Shown here: one piece after another, positions 1 to 8,372 of the stretch
How the letters are laid out: each line of letters begins with the position of its first letter
How positions within the stretch are numbered: position 1 is the first letter of the stretch
DNA from: Thermohalobaculum sp039026375
Lineage (GTDB): Bacteria; Pseudomonadota; Alphaproteobacteria; Rhodobacterales; Rhodobacteraceae
Assembly: GCA_039026375.1 (NCBI GenBank)
Contig: JBCCML010000006.1
Span: 62,001-126,000, forward strand
Length of the DNA: 64,000 nucleotides
Direction: 5' to 3'
The notes under the pieces: model-generated
The model's database searches: none
Told to the model about the DNA's origin: nothing
Seen by the model: only the letters and a program-made list of their open reading frames with translations
Position numbers and translations under genes: made by a program

Positions 1-534
1 GTCGAGAAGTTCGGCATGGAGGTCGAAGGCCTGGCCGCGATCTTCCTGATCAACTATGCCGCACAGATGCTGATTGCGCCGCTAATTGGGCGGATGATCC
101 AGCGCTATGGCGAGCGGCTGGCCCTGATCATTGAGTATGTCGGGCTGTTCGGGGTCTTCTCGCTTTACGTGGGCGTCTACTATTTCGATTGGGAGTGGTG
201 GGTGGCCGCGGTGCTCTACATCGTTGATCACTTGCTGTTCGCGATTGCGTTCGCCCAGAAGACCTATTTCCAGAAGATTGCCGATCCTGAGGATCAGGCC
301 CCCACAGCGGCGGTCGCCTTCACGATCAACCACATCGCGGCCGTCTTTCTGCCGGCAGCACTTGGCTATCTGTGGCTGGTCTCGCCGGCCTCGGTCTTCA
401 GCCTGGCCGTGGGGATGTCGCTGATTTCGCTGGTCTTGGCCACGATGGTGCCGCGCCATCCGCGGGACGGACACGAGACCGTCTGGACCCGTCCGCGCCC
501 GGCCCCCACGCCCACGACCACACCGGCGGAATAG
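1..534 (+). CDS. MFS transporter, C-terminal part (5' truncated by window edge)
   Basis: The frame is open from base 1 to the TAG at 532-534, so this is the last ~177 residues of a longer gene; the first in-frame ATG (base 16) is probably internal. The product is hydrophobic with about five membrane-spanning stretches and a hydrophilic Pro/Thr-rich tail rich in basic residues before the stop. Segments such as LAAIFLINYAAQMLIAPLIG and the loop GRMIQRYGERLAL resemble the second half of a major facilitator superfamily transporter. The substrate cannot be told from this part. A MATE exporter starts 15 bases downstream on the same strand, so the two may be co-transcribed. Confidence 0.7.
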   Translation, partial: VEKFGMEVEGLAAIFLINYAAQMLIAPLIGRMIQRYGERLALIIEYVGLFGVFSLYVGVYYFDWEWWVAAVLYIVDHLLFAIAFAQKTYFQKIADPEDQAPTAAVAFTINHIAAVFLPAALGYLWLVSPASVFSLAVGMSLISLVLATMVPRHPRDGHETVWTRPRPAPTPTTTPAE

Positions 535-549
535 GGGGCAGGGCCGCAC

Positions 550-2007
550 ATGGCGGAGGCCCGTTTCACCAAGGGTTCGCTGCTGCGCCACGTGGTGGTG
601 ATGGCCTCGACCTCGTCGGTCGGGCTGTTCGCGCTGTTCTTCGTGGACGCGGTGAACCTGTTTTACATCTCGATGCTTGGGGTGACGGAGCTCGCCGCCG
701 CGATCGGCTTCGCGGGCACGATCCAGTTCTTCATCATCTCGGTCTCGATCGGGCTGGCGATTGCGGGGACGGCCACGGTCAGCCGGGCCATTGGCGCCGA
801 TGACGAGGCACGGGCGAAGAGCCTGGCAACCTCGTCCCTGGTAATCAGCGTGCTGGTCCTGGCGGTGGTGGCGGCCTTTGTTTGGGTCTGGCGCGAGGAG
901 GCGCTGCGCCTGCTGGGCGCCAGGGGCGCGACGCTGGAGCAAGCCTCGTTGTTTCTGGCCATCGCCCTGCCGTCGGTGCCCCTGATCGGCATCGGGATGG
1001 CCTGCGGCGGCGCGTTGCGCGCGGTGGGCGAGGCCAAACAGGCGATGTGGGTCACGCTGGGCGGCGGGGGTATCGCCGCGGTGCTGGACCCGATCATGAT
1101 CTTTGCCCTGGATCTGGGGCTGGTGGGTGCGGCGCTGGCCTTGGCCCTGACGCGCACGGCGATTGCCATGATCGGCCTGTGGTTCGTGGTGGCCAAGCAC
1201 AACCTGTTGATCCGGCCGCGCCTGGGTCAGATTGCGGGCAATCTGCGCCCCATCCTGACCATTGCGGGCCCGGCCATGGCGACGCAGCTGTCGACGCCCT
1301 TTGGCATGGCCTTTCTGGTCAGCACGGTATCTGTCCACGGCGAGGCGGCGGTGGCCGGCTGGGCGGTCGTGGGCCGCCTGACGGCCCTGGCCTTTGGCGG
1401 GATTTTCGCGCTGTCGGCGGCGGTTGGCCCCATTGTCGGCCAGAACTATGGCGCCGGTTTGCCGGACCGGGTGGTTGCCACCTTCCGGGACGCGCTGCTG
1501 GTCGCCGTGGCCTATGTGGCGGTGGCCTGGCTGTTGCTGTGGCTGGCCACTGACTGGATCGTCGCGGGCTTTGGCCTGAGCGCCGAGGGGGCCGAAGTGC
1601 TGGCAGCCTTCACCCATTTGGGCGCTGGGGCCTACGTCTTCACGGGGGCGCTTTTTGCGGCCAATGCCTGTTTCAACAATTTGGGCCGGCCGCTCTGGTC
1701 GACGCTGTGCAACTGGTCGCGCGACGCCGCGATCATCCCGCTGCTGGCCCTAGTCGTCACCGGCACCTTTGGCCCGGCGGATGCGGTCTATATCCAGGCG
1801 ACGGCGGGCGCACTGGTCGGCAGCTTTGCGGCCGTCCTGGCGCTGCGCACGGTTGGCCGGCTGGCCAGTACGGCCAAGCCCAAAGCGCCGACGGTGGGCG
1901 TGCCGGAGGTGCCTGCCTATGCCTCTGGCCGGGCGGCGCAAAGCCTGGCGGTGGACCCGACCGCCACCGAGACATCCGATCCAGCACATCCGATCAACCG
2001 AGCTTGA
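550..2007 (+). CDS. MATE family efflux transporter
   Basis: A 485-residue polytopic membrane protein with roughly 12 hydrophobic segments in two similar halves, the architecture of MATE (multi-antimicrobial extrusion) cation/drug antiporters. Family-typical stretches are LDPIMIFALDLGLVGAALA near residue 180 and the second-half segment AVGPIVGQNYGAGLPDRV near residue 295. The usual length is about 450; the extra ~35 residues form a hydrophilic, Ala/Pro/Thr-rich C-terminal tail. It should exchange Na+ or H+ for organic cations across the inner membrane; the substrate is unknown. The ATG start lies 15 bases after the preceding transporter stop. Confidence 0.85.
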   Translation: MAEARFTKGSLLRHVVVMASTSSVGLFALFFVDAVNLFYISMLGVTELAAAIGFAGTIQFFIISVSIGLAIAGTATVSRAIGADDEARAKSLATSSLVISVLVLAVVAAFVWVWREEALRLLGARGATLEQASLFLAIALPSVPLIGIGMACGGALRAVGEAKQAMWVTLGGGGIAAVLDPIMIFALDLGLVGAALALALTRTAIAMIGLWFVVAKHNLLIRPRLGQIAGNLRPILTIAGPAMATQLSTPFGMAFLVSTVSVHGEAAVAGWAVVGRLTALAFGGIFALSAAVGPIVGQNYGAGLPDRVVATFRDALLVAVAYVAVAWLLLWLATDWIVAGFGLSAEGAEVLAAFTHLGAGAYVFTGALFAANACFNNLGRPLWSTLCNWSRDAAIIPLLALVVTGTFGPADAVYIQATAGALVGSFAAVLALRTVGRLASTAKPKAPTVGVPEVPAYASGRAAQSLAVDPTATETSDPAHPINRA

Positions 2008-2057
2008 TTGGCAGTTGATCGCCCTTTGCCCCAAGTTCCCGTGGGCATAGTGGGAGG

Positions 2058-3422
2058 ATGACCATGCTGACCCGGCGACACCTGTTGGCCACAACTGCGG
2101 CCATGGCCGCCACACCCGCCTGGGCATCGACGGAAACGGTCGGCTCGAACTTCCGCAGCCTTCTCTACGGTGAGGATGACGAGCAGACCACGGCGCTGGA
2201 CTGGCTGGCGTCGCGAGGCGGCGTGGATCTGGTCGCGGGCCTGATTCTCGCGATGCGCTTTGCCCACTGGCAGGATGTGCGCATCTCCAGCGTGTTGCAG
2301 GATGTCACGGGCGATCCCGCCCCCCGGACCTGGTTCGACTGGATGGTCTGGCAGGAGCGCCACCCCGAGGTCACGCCCCACCCCAGCTATCTGGAGATCA
2401 AGCGCGAGCTATACCTGCGGATTGACCTCCAATTCGAGATCTTCTTCCGCGACGAGCACATGGCCCGCGACCAGATGAAGATCCGCCTGGAGGAGATCAC
2501 CTGGGGCGGTGTGAAGAAGGACGGCATCCCCTCGCTGGACGGCCCCAAGATGATCCCGGCGGCAGAGGCGGACTATCTGGTTGGCTCGGACCTGGTCTTT
2601 GGCGTGGCCATCGACGGGGACATCCGCGCCTATCCGCTGCGCATCATGGGCTGGCACGAGATGTTCAACGACGTCGTCGGTGGTGTGCCGCTTGCGCTGG
2701 CCTATTGCACGCTCTGCGGCTCGGGTATCCTGTTCGAGACAGACATCGGTCGCGATGCGCCGTTCATCTTTGGCTCGTCAGGCTTTCTGTACCGCTCGAA
2801 CAAGTTGATGTTCGACCGCGAGACCCACTCGCTCTGGAACCAATTCACCGGCAAGCCGGTGTCCGGGCCGCTGGTCGATTCTGGGATCGAGCTGCGCCAA
2901 CGCCCGGTGGTTATTGAACCGTGGGTCCGCTGGTTTGCCCGCAACCCCAACAGCAAGGTCCTGTCGCTGGAGACCGGCTATCAGCGGGACTACGGATCAG
3001 GCGTCGTCTACAGCAAATACTTCTCCAGCCCGAAGCTGATGTTCCCCGCCCAGGTTGACGAAACCCGCCTGGCGCAAAAGGACTATGTCTTCGGAATCCG
3101 AACCTTCGGTGCGTCGAAGGCCTGGCCCGTGACCGCATTTGAAGGCGGACGCGTGATCAATGACCGCGTGGGCGATCTGGACGTGGTGCTGGTGGGCGAC
3201 CGCCTGGGTCGCACCGTGCGGGCCTATGACCGTGGGGGGCGGACCTTCCAAGCAGGCCAGAGTTCGGCCGAAGTCCGGGACAGCAGCGGCACCTGGCAAG
3301 TGACCGAGGAATTTCTGCTGGGCCCGGATGGGCAGCGCGCCCCCCGCGTCGCCGGCCACATCGCCTTCTGGTTCGCCTGGGACGGCTATCTGGGCGCCCG
3401 TTCGGAATTCTACGAGGGATGA
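2058..3422 (+). CDS. DUF3179 domain-containing exported protein
   Basis: 454 residues. The N-terminus (TRRHLLATTAAMAATPAWA) has twin arginines followed by a hydrophobic run and an AxA-type cleavage site, consistent with Tat or Sec export. The region around residues 160-440 fits the DUF3179 family: the stretch DIRAYPLRIMGWHEMFNDVV, then ALAYCTLCGSGILFE with a CxxC-like pair, and later SLWNQFTGKPVSGPL. The function of DUF3179 proteins is not established. It precedes a ferredoxin and a VCBS-type protein on the same strand. ATG at 2058 is used; a second ATG at 2064 is possible. Confidence 0.8.
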   Translation: MTMLTRRHLLATTAAMAATPAWASTETVGSNFRSLLYGEDDEQTTALDWLASRGGVDLVAGLILAMRFAHWQDVRISSVLQDVTGDPAPRTWFDWMVWQERHPEVTPHPSYLEIKRELYLRIDLQFEIFFRDEHMARDQMKIRLEEITWGGVKKDGIPSLDGPKMIPAAEADYLVGSDLVFGVAIDGDIRAYPLRIMGWHEMFNDVVGGVPLALAYCTLCGSGILFETDIGRDAPFIFGSSGFLYRSNKLMFDRETHSLWNQFTGKPVSGPLVDSGIELRQRPVVIEPWVRWFARNPNSKVLSLETGYQRDYGSGVVYSKYFSSPKLMFPAQVDETRLAQKDYVFGIRTFGASKAWPVTAFEGGRVINDRVGDLDVVLVGDRLGRTVRAYDRGGRTFQAGQSSAEVRDSSGTWQVTEEFLLGPDGQRAPRVAGHIAFWFAWDGYLGARSEFYEG

Positions 3423-3490
3423 GATCTGGAATCGCCTGCGCCGTGCCGCTACATAGCCCCCGAAACAGGCTGCGAACGGGTGCCAGAGCG

Positions 3491-3814
3491 ATGCCGAAGA
3501 TTATCTTTGTCGAACACAGCGGCAAAAAACACGAAGTCGATATCGACGAAGGCATGACCCTGATGGAAGGGGCTGTGAAGTACAACGTGCCCGGTATCGA
3601 CGCCGATTGCGGCGGTGCCTGCGCCTGCTCGACCTGCCATGTTTACGTTGACCCGGATTGGGTGGAGCGTTTGCCGGAGAAGGACGACATGGAGATCGAC
3701 ATGCTGGACTTCGCCTATGAACCGGACGAGGCGACCTCGCGCCTGACCTGCCAGATCACGGTCACTGCCGAGCATGACGGCCTGGTCCTGAAGATGCCGG
3801 AGAAGCAGATTTGA
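3491..3814 (+). CDS. 2Fe-2S ferredoxin (FdVI / adrenodoxin type)
   Basis: A 107-residue ferredoxin starting at MPKIIFVE; an upstream in-frame start (3419) would add a 24-residue basic extension foreign to the family, so the ATG at 3491 was chosen. Cluster ligands are visible as C40-x5-C46-x2-C49 in DCGGACACSTC, plus a distal Cys near residue 86 in LTCQI, the adrenodoxin-like arrangement. Such proteins carry single electrons to P450s or serve in Fe-S cluster and heme biosynthesis. No dedicated reductase is adjacent, so the partner is unknown. The downstream gene overlaps its stop codon. Confidence 0.93.
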   Translation: MPKIIFVEHSGKKHEVDIDEGMTLMEGAVKYNVPGIDADCGGACACSTCHVYVDPDWVERLPEKDDMEIDMLDFAYEPDEATSRLTCQITVTAEHDGLVLKMPEKQI

Positions 3815-4617
3815 GACGCGCTGCCCTGGCCATTCTGTGCTGGGGCTTGTGCTCCGCCACCGCGTCCGCCGGTGCCGTCGAAGTCTGCTCGAAAGAGATG
3901 GACGGCGCCTTCGTCATTTGCCTGCACGACGCTACTAACCGCTACGGGCACCGGGTGCTGGGGCGCTATGGCGAGTGGGCGTCGCTGTCCGCCTATGCCG
4001 TCGACCCGGCGACCCAGGAGATGCACCTGGCCGGGCGGGTCACGCTGCCCCCATCGGCTGTCTTTGAAGATGTGGGCGCACGGCTGGGGGATCTCACCGG
4101 CGATGGCTGGCCCGAGATTGTCACCGTTGTCTCCACCAAATCCGGGGGCGGGGCGCTGACCGTCTACGCGCTGCCCCAGGTGTCGGCGCCGCTGCCGGTT
4201 GTGCCGTCCACAGAGGATTTGCCCGGACTGGATCTGGTTGCTGCAACACCCCCAATCGGCACGCGCAACCGGTGGCTGGCACCGGCCGGAATTGCCGACT
4301 TTGACGGCGACGGGCAGAACGATGTGGCCTATGTCGATCGCCCCCATCTGGCCGGTGTTCTCAGGGTCTGGACCCTGCGTGACGGCCAGCTTGTCGAAAT
4401 TGCAAGCAAAAGCGGCTTTTCCAATCACCGAATTGGTCAACCCTTCATCACCGGGGGTGTGCGCGACTGTGGCCAGGGCGCCGAGCTTGTGTTACCCGAC
4501 TTTAACTGGGGCGGGGTGATGCTGGTACATCTGGTGGAGGGCCGGATTGACGTGAAAGCAGCCGGTTCCTTTGACGGCGCCAACTCGATCGACAAGGCGC
4601 TGCGGTGTGAAACATGA
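3811..4617 (+). CDS. Secreted VCBS/FG-GAP-type repeat protein
   Basis: A 268-residue protein starting with TTG, which overlaps the ferredoxin stop as TTGA, so the two are translationally linked. It has a signal peptide (LAILCWGLCSATASAGA). Two segments, LTGDGWPEIVTVV around residue 95 and DFDGDGQNDVAYVD around residue 165, match the D-x-D/N-G-D Ca2+-binding motif of FG-GAP/VCBS repeats found in beta-propellers. The enzymatic role, if any, is unknown; similar alphaproteobacterial proteins are annotated only as VCBS repeat-containing. Cys residues near the ends may form a periplasmic disulfide. Confidence 0.75.
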   Translation: MRRAALAILCWGLCSATASAGAVEVCSKEMDGAFVICLHDATNRYGHRVLGRYGEWASLSAYAVDPATQEMHLAGRVTLPPSAVFEDVGARLGDLTGDGWPEIVTVVSTKSGGGALTVYALPQVSAPLPVVPSTEDLPGLDLVAATPPIGTRNRWLAPAGIADFDGDGQNDVAYVDRPHLAGVLRVWTLRDGQLVEIASKSGFSNHRIGQPFITGGVRDCGQGAELVLPDFNWGGVMLVHLVEGRIDVKAAGSFDGANSIDKALRCET

Positions 4618-4656
4618 GCGCGGTCTCCGCCTAGGGGCCGCCGATACGGAGAGAGC

Positions 4657-5430
4657 ATGACCCGCCCGCTGATTGGCATTGCCTGCAGCCATCACAAGGC
4701 CGAAGATTCCTACGATGTGCAGATGACCGGCCGCCGGACCATCGACGCTGTGGGCGAGGTCTCGGGCTGTCTGCCGATGCTGATCCCGGGCATCCCCAGC
4801 GCGGTGGATATTGGTGATCTGTGCCAGACGCTGGACGGGGTGGTGCTGACCGGTGGACGCGCCAACGTGCATCCGAAGTTCTACGGCGAGGAATTGACCG
4901 AAGCGCACGGCGCCATGGACGAGGACCGCGACAATGTGATGTTGCCGTTGATCCGGGCGGCGGTGGATCTGGGCATCCCGATCCTGGGCCTCTGCCGCGG
5001 CATCCAGGAAATGAACGTGGCCTTTGGCGGCACCCTTTATCACGAGGTGGGCGATCTGCCCGGGCGGCATCGCCACCGGATGCCCAAGGGCTGCAAGGAC
5101 CACGAGATCATCTTCGAGCTGCGCGAGCAGGTGCGACTTCGGCCTGGCGGCGTGCTGTCGCGTATGCTGGGCACCGAGAACATCGTCACCAACTCGCTGC
5201 ACGGCCAGGCGGTGCGTGAACCCGGTCAGCGGGTGGTGCTGGAAGGTTGGGCGGCGGATGACACGGTCGAGGCGATCTCGATCGCCGGGGCGCCGTCCTA
5301 CGCCATCGGGGTGCAGTGGCACGCTGAGTACGAGCCGCAGTCGGACCCGGTCAGCCGCGTGCTGTTCACGGAATTCGGCGATGCGGCGCGGGCGCGTCAG
5401 TCGCGGCGGCGGGGTGCCAGCGCGGCCTGA
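4657..5430 (+). CDS. Gamma-glutamyl-gamma-aminobutyrate hydrolase family (class I glutamine amidotransferase-like, peptidase C26)
   Basis: 257 residues with a class I amidotransferase fold. The nucleophile elbow GLCRGIQEMNVAFGG (Cys near residue 112) and the C-terminal GVQWHAEYE (His near residue 223) supply the catalytic Cys and His/Glu. Family members such as PuuD hydrolyse the gamma-glutamyl amide of gamma-glutamyl-GABA in putrescine degradation. No other puu gene is nearby, so the substrate remains inferred. An RBS-like GGAGAG lies 5 bases before the ATG. It is convergent with mutT. Confidence 0.88.
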   Translation: MTRPLIGIACSHHKAEDSYDVQMTGRRTIDAVGEVSGCLPMLIPGIPSAVDIGDLCQTLDGVVLTGGRANVHPKFYGEELTEAHGAMDEDRDNVMLPLIRAAVDLGIPILGLCRGIQEMNVAFGGTLYHEVGDLPGRHRHRMPKGCKDHEIIFELREQVRLRPGGVLSRMLGTENIVTNSLHGQAVREPGQRVVLEGWAADDTVEAISIAGAPSYAIGVQWHAEYEPQSDPVSRVLFTEFGDAARARQSRRRGASAA

Positions 5431-5462
5431 GGCGTCTTTGGCCGTCTAGACTGGTCTTCAGC

Positions 5463-5861
5463 CTACAACCAATCACGCAGGATAGGGATAAGCGGCAGAT
5501 CCGCCGCTGGCATGGGATACTCGCGCATCCGGTTCGGTGCGACCCAGGCCAGCTTTTGCCCCTCGCGCCCCTGGGCCATGCCTTCCCATTTGCGGCAGGC
5601 ATAGAGCGGCATCAGCAGGTGAAAGTCCTCGTAGGTGTGCGAGGCGAAGGTCAGGGGCGCCAGGCAGCTTTCCCAAGTGCCGATTCCCAGCTCTTCGTGC
5701 AGCTCGCGGATCAGGCAGGCCTCGGGCGTCTCATTCGGTTCGACCTTGCCGCCGGGAAATTCCCAAAGCCCGGCCATGGACTTGCCCTCGGGCCGCTGGG
5801 CCAGCAGGACGCGTCCGTCCGGGTCGATCAGGGCCACGGCCGCGACCAGGACGATCCTCAC
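5463..5861 (-). CDS. mutT: 8-oxo-dGTP diphosphatase MutT (Nudix hydrolase)
   Basis: A 132-residue Nudix protein. The Nudix box GX5EX7REUXEEXGU is intact, running from GGKVEPNE through RELHEELGI at residues ~37-60. This gene family hydrolyses 8-oxo-dGTP to the monophosphate to prevent A-to-C transversions. The GTG start at 5861 overlaps the argJ stop as GTGA; a longer reading through argJ in the +1 frame exists but is only an antisense-like extension. argJ-mutT adjacency is common in Rhodobacterales. The C-terminal region has the MutT-like sequence ADLPLIPILRDWL. Confidence 0.9.
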   Translation of the reverse strand: MRIVLVAAVALIDPDGRVLLAQRPEGKSMAGLWEFPGGKVEPNETPEACLIRELHEELGIGTWESCLAPLTFASHTYEDFHLLMPLYACRKWEGMAQGREGQKLAWVAPNRMREYPMPAADLPLIPILRDWL

Positions 5862-7204
5862 GACCGGTAGTCCGCGTTGATCGTGATATAGCCGTGGGTC
5901 AGGTCGCAGGTCCAAACCGTGGCCGCACCGGCGCCGATCCCGACATCGACCGAGATGTCCAGCTCGGCCCGCTGCATGTAGGTGGCGCCAGCTTCCTCGG
6001 TGTAGCTTTCGGCGATCCACCCCTGGTCGGCGACCAGGATATCGCCGAACCGGATGGACAGCTTGTCCCGATCGGCCCGCTCGCCCGATTTGCCCACCGC
6101 CATGACGATGCGGCCCCAGTTGGGGTCCTCGCCTGCCAGGGCGGTCTTGACCAGGGGCGAGTTGGCGATGGCCAGCCCGATCCGCCGGGCGGCGCCTTCG
6201 TCTGCGGCGCCGGAGATATGGATGGCCGCCAGCTTGGTTGCGCCCTCGCCATCGCGCACGACCTGCAACGCCAGATCGTGCATCACGTCGCGCAGGGCCT
6301 GCTGGAACGCCGGATAACGCGGGTCTTCGGTGCTTTCGATGACCGCGCCGCCGGCCTTGCCCGTGGCTGCCACCAGAAGGGTGTCCGATGTGGACGTGTC
6401 GCTGTCGACCGTGATTGCGTTGAAGGTCTTGTCGGTCAGGGCCGCGACGGTCTGTTTTAGCAGGGGCTGGGTGATGGCGGCATCCGTGAAGATGAAGACC
6501 AGCATGGTCGCCATATCGGGGGCGATCATGCCGGAGCCCTTGGCGATCCCTGCGATATTGATCGACGTGCGGCCCAGATCGTAGGTGCCCCCGGCGCCTT
6601 TCGGGAAGGTATCGGTGGTCATGATCGCCTGGGCAGCGTTTTCGATTGCGTTGGGGTCCAGCCGCACGCGCAGGTCTGCCAGGTGGCGGGTGATCCGCTC
6701 TGCCGGCAGCGGTTCGCCGATCACGCCAGTCGAGGCCATGAAGCACGCCTCCGCCGGGATGCCCATGACATCGCCCGTGGCTTCCATAACGGTTCGCACC
6801 GAGGTTACGCCGTTGTCCCCGGTGAAGGCATTGGCGTTCCCAGCATTGACCACGATGGCCATGTCGGTTGACGCGGTCCCGGCAAGCGCCGCAATACGCT
6901 CCTGACACCAAAGGACAGGGGCGGCCCGCGTCTCGCTTTTCGTGAAGGTCCCGGCCATGGCCGTGCCCGCGGGCATAGCGGCCAGCATGACATCCAGGCG
7001 GCCGGTCTTGTAGCGCACGCCCGCCGCTGTGGCAGCAAAGCGGACACCGTCCACGACGGGCAGGGCCGGGAAGCTGGCCGGCGCCAGCGGTGAGCGGCCC
7101 GGCACCTCGCCCAAGGCCCGGCGGTGGCCGTCAATCTCGGCCTCAAGCTCTGTAATCCGGGCGCGTTTGGCCGCGATCTCGGCCTTGTGATCGGTGTCGG
7201 ACAC
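5858..7204 (-). CDS. argJ: Bifunctional glutamate N-acetyltransferase / N-acetylornithine acetyltransferase ArgJ
   Basis: 448 residues. ArgJ transfers acetyl from N-acetylornithine to glutamate, closing the arginine cycle, and can also use acetyl-CoA. The autoproteolysis site with the nucleophilic Thr is visible in NAITVDSDTSTSDTLLVAATG near residue 188. Other family stretches are LAPASFPALPVVDGVRF near the start and GEDPNWGRIVMAVGKSGE. Homologues begin near SPLAP; here ~38 additional charged residues with a heptad-like pattern (KAEIAAKRARITELEAEIDG) precede it. An ATG at 7204 fits this reading. It is the first cistron before mutT. Confidence 0.95.
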   Translation of the reverse strand: MSDTDHKAEIAAKRARITELEAEIDGHRRALGEVPGRSPLAPASFPALPVVDGVRFAATAAGVRYKTGRLDVMLAAMPAGTAMAGTFTKSETRAAPVLWCQERIAALAGTASTDMAIVVNAGNANAFTGDNGVTSVRTVMEATGDVMGIPAEACFMASTGVIGEPLPAERITRHLADLRVRLDPNAIENAAQAIMTTDTFPKGAGGTYDLGRTSINIAGIAKGSGMIAPDMATMLVFIFTDAAITQPLLKQTVAALTDKTFNAITVDSDTSTSDTLLVAATGKAGGAVIESTEDPRYPAFQQALRDVMHDLALQVVRDGEGATKLAAIHISGAADEGAARRIGLAIANSPLVKTALAGEDPNWGRIVMAVGKSGERADRDKLSIRFGDILVADQGWIAESYTEEAGATYMQRAELDISVDVGIGAGAATVWTCDLTHGYITINADYRS

Positions 7205-7210
7205 TGTCGT

Positions 7211-8155
7211 TTAATCCGCGATCAGCGCATCCTGGCGCACGCTGTCAGGGCTGACGTCCGTCTCGCCCTGCGAGATTTCGGCAGCGGCGCGCAGCTCTGC
7301 CAGGATCGCGTTCTGCGCCGCTTGCGACAGTTCGGTGATGATCTCTCCCTGGACCTCTTCCAGCGGCGGCAACGCTCGGTCGCGGCGCCCGTCCAGCCTA
7401 ATAAGGTGCCAGCCATAGGCTGATTGCACAGGCGCCGATATCACCCCGTCGGCCAAGTCAAACGCGGCCTCGGCAAAAGCCGGCGCCATCTCGTCGCGGG
7501 CGAACCAGCCAAGGGCGCCGCCCTGGTTCGATGCCTCGTCCAAGCTGTGCTGGCTGGCGAGCGCGGTGAAGTCGCCGCCTGCATCCAGTTCCGCCTTGAT
7601 GGCCAGGGCTTCCTCTTGGGTTTCTACAAGGATGTGGGCGGCGCTGACCTCCTCGATCGGCTCGGCACCTGCGTATCTTTCTTGGTAGACGCGCTGGATT
7701 TCCGCCTCGCTGACCCGGCGCAACATCTCGTCGGCCATATAGGCGTCGGCCAGAATGGCACGCTCCTGGTTACGCAGAGCGATCTCCATCAGGCGGGATT
7801 CCTGCAGGTCGCGGGCCCTGGCGGCCTCGGCCAACAGCTGTTGGTCGCGCATCTGTTCCAGCAGAACCGACATCAGGAATTCGTCGGGATAGCGCTGCAG
7901 TTCGGCCGGCAGTGTCTGGCGGACTTGGATAATCTCACCCAAGGTGATCGGCACCCCGTTGACGGTGATCAACACTGTATCGGCGTCCACCGGGGGCGCG
8001 TCGCCTGTGGCGAGTCCCGGCGTTTCGGCGCCTGTCTCAGCAGCCGTCTCGCCAGTCGTCGCGGGCGCAGTTTCCTGCGCGACGGCGGTAGCGACCATGC
8101 CGGTCAGGGCCGCGGCGGCCAAAAAACACAGGGGGGTGCGGATCACTCGCGTCAC
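7211..8155 (-). CDS. Periplasmic peptidylprolyl isomerase, parvulin type (PpiC/SurA-like)
   Basis: 314 residues. It carries a signal peptide (AAAALTGMVATAVAQ), a low-complexity Thr/Ala/Glu linker, a SurA-like N-terminal helical domain (~residues 55-165), and a parvulin rotamase domain with the signature VSAAHILVETQEEA ... GGALGWFARDEMAPAF ... GWHLIRLDGRRD (~170-275). It should isomerise Xaa-Pro bonds or chaperone outer-membrane proteins in the periplasm. It stops 6 bases before the argJ start on the same strand, so a ppi-argJ-mutT operon is likely. It is divergent from secA. Confidence 0.9.
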   Translation of the reverse strand: MTRVIRTPLCFLAAAALTGMVATAVAQETAPATTGETAAETGAETPGLATGDAPPVDADTVLITVNGVPITLGEIIQVRQTLPAELQRYPDEFLMSVLLEQMRDQQLLAEAARARDLQESRLMEIALRNQERAILADAYMADEMLRRVSEAEIQRVYQERYAGAEPIEEVSAAHILVETQEEALAIKAELDAGGDFTALASQHSLDEASNQGGALGWFARDEMAPAFAEAAFDLADGVISAPVQSAYGWHLIRLDGRRDRALPPLEEVQGEIITELSQAAQNAILAELRAAAEISQGETDVSPDSVRQDALIAD

Positions 8156-8372
8156 GGAAGGCTCCTTGGGAACGGTGGGGCGTGGCGTTGACAGTCCACA
8201 TACCCCTCAATACATCACCACGGACGGGACGTCCGACGCCGTTCACATACGGCCTGTGCCTTAGTCGGGCAAGCGCCCATCGGGATTTTCACGGCCCTTT
8301 GCGCGGGGTCAATTGGGTCGCGCAGCGGAGCCGCAGGCCGCAAAGGGCGGCCGTCACAGGAGACGTTGCCTT

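Noticed and set aside
82..1617. 511-residue minus-strand open frame opposite the MFS and MATE genes
   Set aside because: Composition is Arg/Gln/Gly/His-rich without hydrophobic core or any motif; it is the antisense shadow of two clear membrane protein genes.
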